A DNA stretch of 64,000 nt, taken from assembly GCF_030272615.1 (NCBI RefSeq), contig NC_081408.1, positions 620,118,476 to 620,182,475 of the forward strand, given 5' to 3'. The stretch comes from Cryptomeria japonica (Eukaryota; Streptophyta; Pinopsida; Cupressales; Cupressaceae). Positions 22,501 through 35,188 of this stretch are shown in pieces. Position 1 is the first letter of the stretch. The number at the start of each line of letters is the position of its first letter. The translations under genes and the position numbers were made by a program. The notes under the pieces are model-generated. The model searched no databases. It had not been told where the DNA came from and saw nothing but the letters and a program-made list of their open reading frames with translations.

Positions 22501-24113
22501 TGTAGCTAGGAAATCGGAAATCATCACAAGAAAATCAATATTAGTCATAGCTCAATCACAAAAGCTCAAATGCAATGATCAATCCTAAACACACTCAATA
22601 AAGACATGAAAGCAAAACATTCAAGATTAAAAGCTAAGCAAACCAAAGGCAAATCTGAATATCTCCTTCATGTGGCTCCATTGTCCTTCTTTCTTCTTCA
22701 AATAGCTTTTGTTTGTGGATCTCACCTTCAAGTGCATAAACCTAATGTGAAAACAAGATTGACAATTAGCACAAGAGTACTCAAAGCGTGATTGATTTGA
22801 CAAAGTGATTATTTCGACCATGTGAATATTAGATAATGTGATTAGGGGATTCAAAAATGCGATCAATTGGGGATCAAGGGCCTTGATTGAAGAAATTCAT
22901 CCAATTTATAGATAAATTGGAGAAAATACAAGATTAGCATGAAATTGATATTTAGGCAATTGATTTCAAAATTGACACAATTGAGTGGAAAGAAGAAGGT
23001 TATGACACCTTCTATGTCATGAATTATGACATATTGCCAATGCAAAGTTTAGAGGACTAGAGGCTTATGACATCTTGCTATGTCAAAAAGTATGATGCAT
23101 GAGAAATTCATGCTTCCACCGAAGTACAAAAATAGGGAGAACTAGAGAGAAATTAATTAGGTGGAAATTAGGAATTTAGGAAAATTAGAAAATTAGGAAA
23201 CTAGAAAATTAGAAATGATGAAATTAGGAATTTAAGAAATTAGAAAATGAGGAAATTAGGAATTTAGTGAACTAATTAATAATTTCTCATTTATTAATAA
23301 TTCACAAAGAGGGAATTTTAGGAAATTAGGTAAATTAATTAATAATTTGTCATTTATTAATTAATTCACAAAAAGAGGAATAATTAGTTAACCAATTAAA
23401 TTAAACATTTAATTGTGACATGAAGACCTAAGATAAATAAATAAATTATTTAACCTAGAGGAAGAAAATGGAGAGAAAATGACAAACAAGGTTAAATGAA
23501 TAAATCATAAAACCCTAGAAGATAAATTAGAAATGCAAGAACGACAATTAGGTCTTGATGTAAGATTGACTTGATGTCGATTCGATCATGATTTTAAATT
23601 GACAAAGGACCAATGTTGACAAACAATTTTGATTGATAAATGCACCAATTTACGAGGAATAATGACAAATTGATCCAAATTGACACGATTGAGAAGGACG
23701 ACGATCAATGACAAATTGATCGCAAAATGACAAGATTGAAAATGATAACACAAAACGACAACATTGAAAATGATAACGATCGATGACAAATCGATCGCAA
23801 AATGACAAGATTGACAAGAGGACAAAACCCTAATTAGGATTGACGATGTCCAAAATGATGACAAATTAGCACGCACATTGATGCGACATGATAAGATTGA
23901 CCAAAATCATGACTGAAGATTGTTGTCGACAAGACCAATTTCAAAAGCGAGACAACTGAAGAATGCAGAAGAAAGACTCGATGCTCACAAATGATAAAGA
24001 CCAAGTGTGTGACATAGGAGAAATGTTAATGCGACACAAAAACCCTAAAATAAGGCAATGTGCAAATGTTAAAGTATGACTTCGCAAGTGTTGACCATTT
24101 TTAGGTGTCTACA
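22501..24113 (-). repeat. TE5 3' LTR
   Basis: 1613 bp, plus-strand TGTAGCTAGG ... AGGTGTCTACA. Contains an A-rich 'aattaggaatttaggaaa' minisatellite (about 23150-23290), a ~77-bp tandem duplication ('gatcgcaaaatgacaagatt', 23720 and 23797) and a TATAAATTGG on the minus strand at 22910-22901 that may be the promoter. Confidence 0.9.
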
Positions 24114-24127
24114 TTTTGCCCCTCTTT
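24114..24127 (-). other. TE5 polypurine tract
   Basis: Minus strand AAAGAGGGGCAAAA directly before the 3' LTR. Confidence 0.75.
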
Positions 24128-26292
24128 GAGACAATGCGATTTTAAGCGTTGTTTCAAAGAAAAATAATGAAAATGCCCCAGACAACAACAATGACCTATG
24201 CATGCCCCCTCGAGGAATTGGCCGGAAACATCCAGAAAAGAGGCCAATTGATCGATAAGAATGATAGAAAATGATAGGATCAAATGCACTGCCAAGACTG
24301 ATGGAAGAAATGTTAGTAAGCAGAAATTAGACAGAGGACAGGTAGAGATGAAGAAAAACTTGCTTTCACAAATGCACATAAGTAGGTGAGAACCTTTATT
24401 AATTGTAGCAAAGCAGATGCAAAGCATCATGGCATTGAAGGCCAGAGCTGAAATGCAACCCTTTTTTGCAAAAGACAGACACATCGCAGACAAATAGTAA
24501 TCACAACCAAAAAAGAAAAGGACCATGAACCATCCCGATCACTCTAAATCACTCAGTGACATCATCGAGCAACATAGGAACATGATCGAAGCCAAAGATA
24601 AATTAGTAAAAAGATAAGATGCACAAATTCCAACAAGTCAAACAAACATCTTGATCTTCATTGTCAAAAGTTGAAAGTCCTAATAGGGCGATCATGCTGT
24701 CTAGTTTCAGGACATGCGGTACCCCATCTAAGACAGGACACAGTCTGGTTTCGAGTATACCACACCTTGTATAAGACTCATGATAGTGTGCCAAGGACAA
24801 ATAAATTTGTGGTTGATTGATATGACAAGTGCGATCAGTTTGAATGTCTGGTTTGATTGAAAAGTTCATCTGTTTAAGCGTGATTTCATTAAAGCATAGT
24901 GTATGATTGTGTGTCGTTGGAGGGATGCTCAGTGATTTGTCTTATGCACCAAGAGGATATGTTTTGTTTTGCTTTTCGAGTTTTTACAATTTTTTTGTGT
25001 TCATTTTTTCAGGACTTTATTTGACTTTTTAGAGATTTTTTTCAGGACATTTTTCAATTTTTTTTTGATTTATTTCAGGACATTTTTCATTTTTTTTGAT
25101 TTATTTCAGGACATTTTTCAAATTTTTTGATTTATTTCAGGACATTTTTCAATTTTTTTGATTTATTTCAGGACATTTTTCATTTTTTATGATTTTTAAT
25201 GACTTTTCCCCTAGTGTCTAGCAAGGCAAGGAATATGACAAGTGAATAAATAGGCTTGCTGAAATGTTGGTGGATAGAGGGAAGACAAAGGCCTTTTATT
25301 ATGGAGACAATGGGACAAGAGACTGGATATGACAATGTAAAGTAGTGACATGGCATGAGGGACATGTCAAGAGGTTTTTGAAACTATGTGTTTAAATTTT
25401 GCATCCTTATGTCAGATCAAGATCAAGGAATGAAAAAGAGTGTATGGATAGTGATAAGATATGGATAGGATAAGAAAGACTAAGAATGGATAAGGGACAT
25501 GGACTGAAGGTCGGGGTAGGCTAAGGGATAGTGGCAGAAAGTTGCAATAAGCTAGGGAATATGGATGAAAGGTTATAATAAGCAAATGGATAAATACCAA
25601 AAGCTATGATGGACTAAAAGCTGCAAACAAGATGCATGATGTTCATGAAGATCCTCAGCCTTGTCAAGATCAAAGGTGGAAAGACAAAATGGAGATGAGG
25701 GACAATAGGATATGAAGGGTAATGATAGGGGTATGATAGGGTAATGAAGGGCAATAGGATATGAAGGAGGAAACCTGCCCCCAAGTGTGGTGTGCAAGAA
25801 GTTCATAAATTACGCATGACGCCTGTTTGCCAGGTTTTCATCACAGTACTTGCCCAAGGCGCCTGTTTGCCAAGTTTTCACCAGTGGACGAATTTATTTT
25901 TTTGCTTTACCTTTTTTTTTTCTTTTGTCCTTTTTTTTTTTTGTATTTTGACTTTTTCAATAGAAGATGGACACATGATAGGGGATGGAAGAAGGACTCA
26001 AGCATATTTTTGTTTTGTTTTGGATAGTAGCCTTGAAAATAAATAAAAAATGGACCATGACCTTTAAAAGTATGCTCAAAGACGTTGGTAAGATAAGGAC
26101 ATGGAAAAAGAGATGAAATTAAGGCAAGGATTTATGTAAAGGATGGGATCAAAGGGATCGAAGGATGGAAAATATGCATTGGATAATGGATAGGGTATTG
26201 GAAGAACTATGCTTGAGTGTATAGAAATGTTGGCAAGATCGACATTGGCACACACCTTGAGGGGTGAGGGACTGATGGAGGAAAAATGGATC
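24128..26292 (-). other. TE5 3' non-coding region
   Basis: About 2.1 kb without a believable reading frame, except for a short out-of-frame continuation of the main ORF near 26476-26207. Contains tandem repeats at 25007-25190, a 'gcctgtttgccaggttttca' duplication (25820-25880) and 'atgaagggtaatgatagg' repeats (25700-25770). Confidence 0.55.
25007..25190. repeat. ~33-bp tandem repeat, about five copies
   Basis: Unit 'gatttatttcaggacatttt' plus 'tcaatttttttt', repeated with varying T-run length. Confidence 0.85.
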
Positions 26293-28959
26293 TCAGATTG
26301 TGAGATTTGGATGGAGGAATAGCTTGGGATTTTGGGACATAAGGGCCCAAAATGGATGAAGAAGGTGATGAAGGAATAGACTTGGAAGGTTTGGATGGAG
26401 GAATAGCAACTTTGGATGCCAAGTTGGATGTTTCTTTAGGCTTTTGTGCTTCAAGGAGCTGCTTAGGGATCCACATGGTTTTTGATTTTTCATGCTTTTG
26501 TGGTTCCTTGGAGTGCTTTGCTTCACAAGGGATTTAGGAACCCATATATATTTTGACTTTTCTTTTTGAGCAATGGGCCTTTGTGACCTTTTGGATATTT
26601 CTTTTTCTTTTTGGCTCATATTTTTCTTTTCTTTGACATGTTGATTAGATTGGACATATTGATCCTTGAATACATGTGGATTTCTAGACTTATGACTTTT
26701 ATACTTGGCATCCAAATTGCTTGGAGGGGGAAAGGAATGCATGGGTGGATATGAATGAAATGGAATTCTTTTGGATGGATGAAATTTACTCAAGGATGTG
26801 TGCCTTTGCTGACCTTGCATAGAGGATGAAGGAATATAATGACCTAAGATGGATGGAAAGTATGATGGGGAAGGTGTATGTTTTGATTTTGATGGAGGGA
26901 TACCAACATCTTGAGAGTGAGTTGTGTAGACATGACCCTTAAGATCTTCCTTGACATAAAGGGATTCTTGCTTATGGAGATGTACTCCTTTGCCTTTATG
27001 AATATTTTGACTTGTAGGATACTCTTTTCTTTGGGAAGAAGACGCGAGTCCATTATGAGGTGGATATGATATGAGAGAAATAATGAGATCTTGAAGTGGA
27101 TCGGATTGCACCAAAGTGGAGGAACCCATTGTTAATGTCAGGGGTTCATGAACATCTTGCATTGACATGTTCAAATCATGAGGGGGACTAGGAGTGTGTA
27201 GCAGACATGATTCAATGATAGGCTTTTCAAGAGATGGAATGGGAGAAATAATGGGATCATCAAAAGGAATGAGATCTTGGAGTGTATATGGAGCATTAGG
27301 ACAAGGAGATGGAGGAACAAAAGGATCTTGTGGAGGATTTAAAGGAATAATTTGATCTTGACAAGGAGGAAGATCATTGGAATCCTCTTTAAAGGTGCTT
27401 TTCTCTTGACTTTCAATTGGATCATTGAAAAGGATGGAAGGGATATCTTGATCTTGTTTAGGAAGTGGAATGTCAATGGGATTTGAAAGGATATTGTGTT
27501 CTTGGAATGGAAGGGGATCATTTGGGATTGGATGGACTGGGATATCCTGATCTTGCTTAGGGAATGGAGTGTCAATAGGACTTTGGATAGGATGGACAAG
27601 AATAGAGGAATTGTCATGAGTGTCTGGGAACATGGGGTCCTGGTCAACAATTGGATGGGATGATAAGGTTTCAAGATCTTGATCTTGATCTATTTTAACA
27701 CGCATTTCTTCATGCTCTAAATTATCCTCTTGACATGGGGTTGGACTTTGGATATGCATGGAGGATTCTGACAAGGGCTCAATGTTTTGGGATGAAGGAA
27801 ATGCATTTTGAACATTTGTGATGGATTCTAGCAAGAAATCAATGCTTGAACATGAGGAAGAGGGACTTCGAATGGGGTCCTCTAAAATAGGTAATGGCAA
27901 TAAAGTGCATGGTGGCATTGGGTCTTGTATTTCTGAAACATGACAAGGATGTGCATCATGAACTGGATTATCATGGCAATCAATTATGGATAGCCCTTGG
28001 ATAATTGCATCCTTGGGTGTATTGTTTGATGAGGACAATATAGAAGGTTCTTGTGAAACTTCTAAAGGTGTAGGGATAGATGCCACTGGAGAGTCAATTT
28101 GTTTGTGAGGGGATGAGGCATTGCTAGACATAAGTGTATTATTTTGATCTTCCTCAAAGAACTCACTTGGTAGGTTCCTTAAGAGCATTGCAATAAAGCC
28201 ACCTTTCTTTCGAGGTTTTGACATGGTTGTATCTGGAATTTGAACTTGTTTGGAAAGGAGTTGGTTTTGGTTTGATGTCATGTTTTGATTTCGAACTAGA
28301 TATTGCTCAAATTGGTTTGACATGTTCAAAATTTGGCTTGGTGCATGTTGCAAGCTTTGTTTTTGAATGTTTGGTTGTGGTTGTTGACATTGATATTCCA
28401 CCATTGGTTGAACCATTTGTTGACATTGTATAGTTGGTTGGACATATTGTTGAAATTGGACCATTGGTTGTATATGTTGAACAATTGGTTGTGTCTGTTG
28501 GAAATGTTCGAACTGTTGAACAATTGGTTGCGATGGTTGAAAATCTGATTGATAGTAAACACCTTCTTGTTCTTGATGTGGAGGCACATAATGTTGTTGT
28601 CTCTTTTCTTGAAATTGTTTCATCATCTCTATTTGTGAGAGGAGAGCTGGTATGTCTGATCGTTCAAGAAGAGATCTTACATCAATTGGCTCAATCTTTG
28701 GATTTCGACCTGGAAATTTTTGAAACATTTTGGACATTTGTGATCTATTCTTCTCAATGTTTTTCACTCTTTGTTCCAATATCTCATTTTCTTGAGCTAG
28801 TTTCTCCTCTAGTTTTTGTATTTGGAGACTTGTTTCATCATAAAAAGTTTGATCGATATTGCCTTGTTGTTGGGTTGGATATAATTGTGATTGCATTGTC
28901 AATTGATATGTCAAACTTTGTTGTATCATTGGTTCTTGGAACCTTGTTTCAATAGACAT
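26293..28959 (-). CDS. TE5 Gln/Pro-rich structural-type ORF (888 codons)
   Basis: Start chosen at the ATG at 28959 (MSIETRFQEP); the frame is open to 29193, but that extension looks like leader. Residues 44-80 form a coiled coil (SLQIQKLEEKLAQENEILEQ). Residues 118-235 are Gln/Pro/Val-rich with repeated QPIVQ/QPMVQ units. Residues 248-268 form a basic-hydrophobic patch (KPRKKGGFIAMLLRNLPSEF). About 272-700 is acidic, Pro/Ser-rich and mostly disordered, with repeated PKQDQDIP blocks. The remainder is Lys/Ser-rich. Near the 3' end the frame appears shifted: a second frame (26476-26207) repeats the WVPK/WIPK theme and carries the probable original C-terminus. No zinc knuckle, protease or polymerase motif. 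A Gag-like particle or RNA-binding role is inference from position; I do not recognise the family. Confidence 0.6.
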   Translation of the reverse strand: MSIETRFQEPMIQQSLTYQLTMQSQLYPTQQQGNIDQTFYDETSLQIQKLEEKLAQENEILEQRVKNIEKNRSQMSKMFQKFPGRNPKIEPIDVRSLLERSDIPALLSQIEMMKQFQEKRQQHYVPPHQEQEGVYYQSDFQPSQPIVQQFEHFQQTQPIVQHIQPMVQFQQYVQPTIQCQQMVQPMVEYQCQQPQPNIQKQSLQHAPSQILNMSNQFEQYLVRNQNMTSNQNQLLSKQVQIPDTTMSKPRKKGGFIAMLLRNLPSEFFEEDQNNTLMSSNASSPHKQIDSPVASIPTPLEVSQEPSILSSSNNTPKDAIIQGLSIIDCHDNPVHDAHPCHVSEIQDPMPPCTLLPLPILEDPIRSPSSSCSSIDFLLESITNVQNAFPSSQNIEPLSESSMHIQSPTPCQEDNLEHEEMRVKIDQDQDLETLSSHPIVDQDPMFPDTHDNSSILVHPIQSPIDTPFPKQDQDIPVHPIPNDPLPFQEHNILSNPIDIPLPKQDQDIPSILFNDPIESQEKSTFKEDSNDLPPCQDQIIPLNPPQDPFVPPSPCPNAPYTLQDLIPFDDPIISPIPSLEKPIIESCLLHTPSPPHDLNMSMQDVHEPLTLTMGSSTLVQSDPLQDLIISLISYPPHNGLASSSQRKEYPTSQNIHKGKGVHLHKQESLYVKEDLKGHVYTTHSQDVGIPPSKSKHTPSPSYFPSILGHYIPSSSMQGQQRHTSLSKFHPSKRIPFHSYPPMHSFPPPSNLDAKYKSHKSRNPHVFKDQYVQSNQHVKEKKNMSQKEKEISKRSQRPIAQKEKSKYIWVPKSLVKQSTPRNHKSMKNQKPCGSLSSSLKHKSLKKHPTWHPKLLFLHPNLPSLFLHHLLHPFWALMSQNPKLFLHPNLTI

Positions 28960-30825
28960 GTCACTATGCAATGTTTTATTTTTGGAAATTTTCAAGGATA
29001 ATATATGATATGCAACTAAATGCAAACTAAATAAATGAGAATGCAATCTATAGCAAGAATGCAACCTATGTTTTTGGTTGTTTTTCAAGATTTTGACAAA
29101 AATTTTGGAATGCAAACCTAAAGACTCAACCTTGGGAAGTTGAAATGAAGCCAAGACCTCAAAGGACAAAAGGACCAAGTGACAAAAGGACAAAATGACA
29201 ATTTCTCCCCTATATGCTTGGATACTAAGCTAGGTTTGACCAAATGACAATAATGACAAAAATAGAAAAGGTTTGATAAGGTCTAGACTTCTTAACAATG
29301 ACTTAGAGTTTATTCAAAGATTTGGATTACTCAAGTATGACAAAACCTAGTTTTGGCACTATATGCAAAGGGACAATTACTATGCAAATGACCCTCATAT
29401 GATATGATAATGACCTAAACTTAATGAAGAGACCTAGGGTATGCAAATATGAATGTATGATAATGGTATGACTTTAATGCAAGAGGACACATGCAAATGG
29501 ATGACCCTTATTGATATGCAAAGGAGTATGACCTAGGTGAAACCTAACCTTGGTACTTGACAATGAACTTTGCAAAATGCAACCTAGGATGAACCTAAAT
29601 CTAAGTGACATGAATGTTGAGACAAGATTTTGAACAATGTTTGACAACCATGTTTGAAGGTGTTTTTGAATTTGAACTTTGTTGGATGAAATGTTCTTGT
29701 GTTTAACCTTGTTTTTTAATCAATTTGTCTTGTTTTTGAGATGAGATGCAACTCAACTTTTGACAAGTAAAGAAGACAAGATATTTTAACTTAGACTCAA
29801 GACAATCATGCTCATTCACACATTTCTTATGGTAGGCAAGGACATTAGGTACTTGAGAGGTAGACTTGTTATGGGATTCAAGGAGAATACATAGATGCTT
29901 GACCCCACGGGCTCCCCTCCACGGCACTCACTTCTCAGGGCAGCCAAGCATAAGTCCCCATGGAAATCTCCCCATGGCAAACTTAGTATCTCTTCCATGT
30001 ATCCGAACTTGTCCTTCTCAAGCAACTAGAAGGGTTTTTGGCCTCTAAATACAAGGTGTTTAGTAAGGATTTCTGTTAAGTGTTACTCCTTGATGTCACG
30101 CAAGCATGATTGAGACATTAAGCCCACCAAGATACCAAACAAATGTAGTCGCGCAAGCACGATTTAGACCGTGAGGTCCTACTTAGATGTTGATATGAGA
30201 AAGAGTTCAAGGGTCATCACTTCCCAAGTAACTGCAATTCCCACGTAACTCTTCCTTCAAAGCTTTCACCCATCAGGTATTTGTTTATAGTGAGTTAGAA
30301 TGCCAAGGTATTCTAGCCATACTCACTTTGGGTTGTTCCCTTCTCACGATTATCACTTGCTTGCAAAAGCAAATGGTCGGGAAGGCAGGCCCTCTAAAGG
30401 TGACACACAATCAAAGACATGAGCATGGTATCAAAGATCTGGATTTCTGATCACCCTAAGAAGGATGAGAGCATACTCTCCTACTCTAATGTCAAACTCA
30501 ACAATCAAATCAAACATAAATTCATTCCATCCTATTTAGAAATCACTAGGTGCCTAAACATTAATTGCAAACACAAAGTTTAGTTGTAGTCCAAGGCAAC
30601 CTGCAAAACCACCAAGTTAGAAGTTTAATATGTTTAGTCTTTGACTATCGAATCTGCATAAAATGTGTTAGTAGTTTCATTTATTGTCTTTTTCATGCGT
30701 ATGCCAAGGTTCTACACAGAAAATCAGTACCAAAGAAAACCAAAATGCAGAAACAAAATGGAAAAACAAAGTAATTTGCAAGTAAAAACACTGCTTTTTT
30801 TACCTTTGTTTCTGGCCTTACACAG
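28960..30825 (-). other. TE5 leader, ORF-proximal part
   Basis: Untranslated region between the minisatellite and the ATG. Rich in 'atgacc', 'gcaaatg' words on the plus strand; the open stretches at 29703-30048 lack motifs. Confidence 0.5.
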
Positions 30826-31049
30826 GTGCAGAATGCATGACACAAGCACAGAATGCATTACACAAGCGCAGAATGCATTACACAGGCGCAGATCCCTACA
30901 CAGGCGCAGAAGTACTCACACAGGTGCAAGATGCATTACACAGGCGCAGAAGTACTCACACAGGTGCAAGATTTATTACACAGCCGCAGATCCCTACACA
31001 GGCACAGAAGTACTCACACAGGCGCAAGATGCATTACATAGGCGCAGAT
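30826..31049. repeat. 20-bp minisatellite (acacaggcgcagaagtactc family)
   Basis: About eleven units alternate between 'acacaggcgcagaagtactc' and 'acacaggtgcaagatgcatt' forms. It is interrupted at 31049 by TE6 and resumes at 35083 with 'cagatccctcctacacaggc'. Because the unit is not a multiple of three, all three plus frames stay open; those ORFs are artefacts. Confidence 0.85.
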
Positions 31050-31722
31050 TGTCATGCCCAAAATTTAGGGCAAAAACAGAAAGATTTTTTTTTTTTTGAA
31101 CAACTAGTTAATTAACAAAGTTCGCTATCACGACAAGCGTTAAGGTATTTGCCATGTCTATATTCGAGCTAATTCTAATACGAACCAAGCATCGAAAATT
31201 TGTTTAATTCTATTTGCGGAAATCTAACTGGTTTAATTTTATCACCATGAGATACCTAGTCATTGAATTTTATTAAATCAATCACGTGAAAGAAATAGGA
31301 GAGGAAGATTAATTCAATCTCCAATAAGACTATATAGTCTAAACATCCATTTTTATTTAGATGATTATAATAATCATTTTCAGTGACATTTAATTTGGAT
31401 AATTAAATCTACAAGGGTAAAATTAATTACGAGTAGCTATTACTCGCCTTTAGAATGCCAATTAAAAATTATCCATTCTAACCTCAAATGGAAAGTGTTT
31501 AAATTTCTCCTTTTATAATCCATTTTTAAAATTTTAATGCTCTAATTAAATTAACTAGAGCAAACTTAAGTATTTATCACATTAAATACATTTAAAATTA
31601 TAAGACTAGGCTTTATTCTTAAATTTATATATTTCTCTTTCTTTTACTTCCTATTAGTAATCATACAGAGGTATTTAAATATTTAAAACTCTATTAAATA
31701 CTTACTCCAAAAATATAACCAG

Positions 31723-31791
<69 letters not shown>
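31723..31791. repeat. (TA)n microsatellite
   Basis: Nearly uninterrupted TA run of about 69 bp in TE6. Confidence 0.95.
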
Positions 31792-31793
<2 letters not shown>

Positions 31794-32074
31794 TTTTAAA
31801 TATCTTTCCAATATAATAGTCAATATGCCTTCCAACCCTAATTAGGGATTTCTTTTTCTTTCTATATAAAATGGCTCTAATTTAATTAATTTAAACATAT
31901 TATTTTATTTACTTACCCTAGCCCTACTCGAGCTAGGGTTTAATATTTTTTTTTTTTGATACCAATACCCACAGGGCCGAATGTCCATCGACGGCCATGG
32001 ATTAGATTTGATGCAGGGACGGCGGCGTTTAAAGTTCATGGCGGGTCGAGCGGGGAAGGCGGACCAAGCACCGC

Positions 32075-32250
32075 CCACTATGCGGTGACACAGTGGAGCG
32101 CTGGGCGGCACCCACTGTGTACCCACACAGTGGTGGCGCTGGGCGCCGCACCACTGTGTGGCCACACAGTGGTGGCATTCGGCGCCTCCCACTGTGTGCC
32201 CACACAGTGGTGGCGTTTTCAGCGCCGCCCACTATGTGTTCACACAGTGG
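32075..32250. repeat. Five GC-rich palindromic modules in tandem
   Basis: 22-nt inverted repeats at 32075, 32112, 32151, 32189 and 32229 (spacing 37-40 bp). The third is perfect: CCACTGTGTGG followed by its reverse complement. Spacers are 'tggcgctgggcgccgc'-like and GC-rich. The block sits in otherwise AT-rich DNA. Confidence 0.9.
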
Positions 32251-32337
32251 GATGCGGCCGATACCCGCGCAGCCCAAAACCCCTTTTTTTTTTTTGTTAA
32301 AAAAATAATTTAATTTAATTTTTTTTTGTAAGGATTT

Positions 32338-32366
32338 ATATAAATATATATAAATATATATATATA

Positions 32367-32397
<31 letters not shown>

Positions 32398-32451
32398 TTC
32401 CCAATATGTTTTATATGCAAATTTTTTTTTAAAACAAAATACAAAGGAAAA

Positions 32452-32520
<69 letters not shown>

Positions 32521-32521
32521 A
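32338..32521. repeat. TA and CA microsatellites
   Basis: TA-rich run at 32338-32397, then (CA)n at 32453-32498 passing directly into (TA)n to 32521. Confidence 0.95.
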
Positions 32522-35188
32522 TTTGATCGATAATTAAGCTTAGGCTCTCTTTATTATTTTAATTGCTAATAAAAAGAATGAAGTAAACCTACTGCTAAGC
32601 TTTAGATCATAACACATCGGAAATATACATATTTTTATTTCTTCTTCCGAACTTAGGAAAATACTTTTTTTTTTAAAATACATTATACTATTCTGAATAA
32701 AAACATTCATTGATTTCTCAACTCATAAAACAACTACTTATACACTTTTTTTTTTTTTTAAATACTTAAAATCTATCAGCAAAAACAACTTATATTTTTC
32801 AGCAAGTAGAATGTAGTTTAAATTAATTAAAGACTGATTTTTTTCTTTTCCATATTACAAAAGAAGCTTTTGCATGCAAATCAAGCAACCCTTTACTTTT
32901 CAAAATAGAAATAGAAACATATCTAGCTTTATACAACTCTATCAATATTCTGCAAAAATTACAAGATGTTTCTTTATTTATCTACAATATTAAATCACAT
33001 GTCCTATCTCAAAATTATAACTTGCCTCTCTTTCAACGAATGAGGTATATTTCTACTAACAAATTTAAACAAATAACTGCAAATGGATTTAAGTATCTTC
33101 AACAATAATCTTCTGCATCTTTTCATTGTTCCTATTCTCTTCTCCTGACTTTCCTGCATAATAAAACACAATATGACCATGGAGTGCTCACCTCCTAGCC
33201 TAGGCTAATTGGTAGCCACCCCTGAGCTCGAAGAACCAATTCCTAGACAGGTAACAAACATGCAAATTCCAAGAAAACAAAAAAATACACACATAGATTT
33301 TCAGGCACACTCCCAACTTGTCTACACAGCACCACACTTTGGTGATGATCTTTTCAAAGGGTGGTAGTGGACCAATACCCTGAGGAGAACTGCAAGTATG
33401 GAAAAACAAGTAGCCACCTCATGGCACAATAAATACATCAAGAATCTCAACCCCTTATTCCTTATGCCCCCCAAAGGCATTCTAGCCTTATATCCCTCCT
33501 TATGACCCCCATTGCACAAACAGGCCATGCAGCAAGGGTCACACAAAGATCCCTTGTGATCGCTCTCAAATGAGAGTCTCTCACTCGAGGGTTGTCACTG
33601 CTACCACCCACAAGATCCTCTTCTCTCCCAAGAGTAACAGGTCTTGAGAAAACTCCCAAAACACAACAAGCATAATGCAAAATTTTCAAATGAAATTCTA
33701 AAACAAGCCATTCAAGAAACTCAGATTTCTTCACCAATCATACACTCAAACAGATGCAATAAAATAACCATTTTAAAGAATAATCAAACCAACCTTAATC
33801 TGCCCAATGGTAGTTTTGATATTTGAGCAAGAGCTGCCCAATCCACGATTCTTCTTCTTCTACCCTTAGTTAAATTTTCTATTCCAACACTATTCTTTTC
33901 TTTTCAAAATTTCTCATCTCCAAAAATGGAGAGTGGGTGATTACCCTCAAATTCTCAAAATCTTGCTTAAGAAGCTCATTCTCTGAGTTCTCACAAGTTT
34001 CTAAAAAAAACCAAAAAAAGAAAGAAAAGCAGAATGCAAAAAGACTCTCATTCGAATAGGAAAAATCTCAATTAGGTTTAAACTTCTAATTTTTCAATTT
34101 TCGCACAACTCAAAAAAAACAATTTTTAAAGCGTCAAAAAGATCATTTAAAAGTAGAAACTTGCCTAAAATTACCCCTAACCCCTAGGTATACCTTATGG
34201 GCTTTACGAAACCCTATTAAACTACCCCTAGGTGTTCATTTAACCCATTTTAAACCCCTCTGAAGTTTATTTTCGGGTCAAACATATGTTGACCACTCCA
34301 AAGATTATATTCCCAAAGTATTCATGACAACACATTATATTATTTAAGAAAAACTATAGTTGAACACTTTCCCACCAAGAGACAAAAATAAAACATTTAA
34401 ATTTAAATCCAGACATTTGTCAAGTGACACAAATAAAACACTTTTACCAAATAAAACATGAAATTGTCTCTTGTGGTTTTTACACATTAAATTTAAATAA
34501 CACTTAACACTCATGCAGCATATACTGTTACGAATAAAATACAACACAAACAGGGTGTTGTCTCTCCAAATAGACAAACCCTGGCTTGCGAACATACATA
34601 AGTCTAGGTTTGGTTCTCCGTAATTTTCCATGGTCACATGGTAAATTTCCTGCGCATCTCAATTTACACATCAGTACTTTCAAATATCCACATATAATAT
34701 AATTCAAAGGAATAACAATACACATCATCACTTGCATACAATTTTCATCTGCATAGATTAAATACATCTTTTATCAAGCAATTTCACATAAGCAATTTCA
34801 TCCCAATTCACATAAACTAACCATACATCATAGTTCTATATTCATAGTAAAGTCCTGCAAATTCAATAATGACATCTATCATTGCAATATCATCCTATCT
34901 AACAATCATGTAGTGTTCTATCTCATAAAGCATGTAAGTAAAATCATCAAATCATAGCAATGTTATCCAAATCCTCAAATCATATAAGTTCTAAGTCTCA
35001 AAATGCATCAAAATAAAGTATCCATAATAGTCTAAATATAAAATCCACTGAATGTCAGATTGAGTCGAGGTGAGGCCTCACACAGATCCCTCCTACACAG
35101 GCGTAGAAGTGTCCAAAAAGCTCTGGGTCGCCCTGTTTCTTGAGTTTTTCACCTGCAAATCAACTCAAAAGCATGGTTAGGGGGTTAG

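Larger units (their letters stand above)
31050..35082. mobile_element. TE6, 4.0-kb solo LTR (or short non-autonomous element)
   Basis: Starts TGTCATGCCC, ends GAGGCCTCACA, flanked by CAGAT on both sides (31045-31049 and 35083-35087). Removing it rejoins the TE5 minisatellite in register. No internal LTR pair, PBS or coding region is visible, so a solo LTR is the simplest reading. It contains long TA and CA microsatellites and a GC-rich block of five palindromes (32075-32250). Confidence 0.75.

Noticed and set aside
30826-31049. CRISPR-like spacing of short repeats
   Set aside because: Units are contiguous with no unique spacers, no cas genes, and the context is a plant retroelement leader.
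30665-31115. Three overlapping ORFs with HRRR/THTGA repeats
   Set aside because: Produced by the 20-bp minisatellite, which is open in every plus frame.
31905-32308. Cys/His/Arg-rich ORFs on both strands in the GC island
   Set aside because: They follow the palindromic repeats; the same text appears on both strands because of the symmetry.
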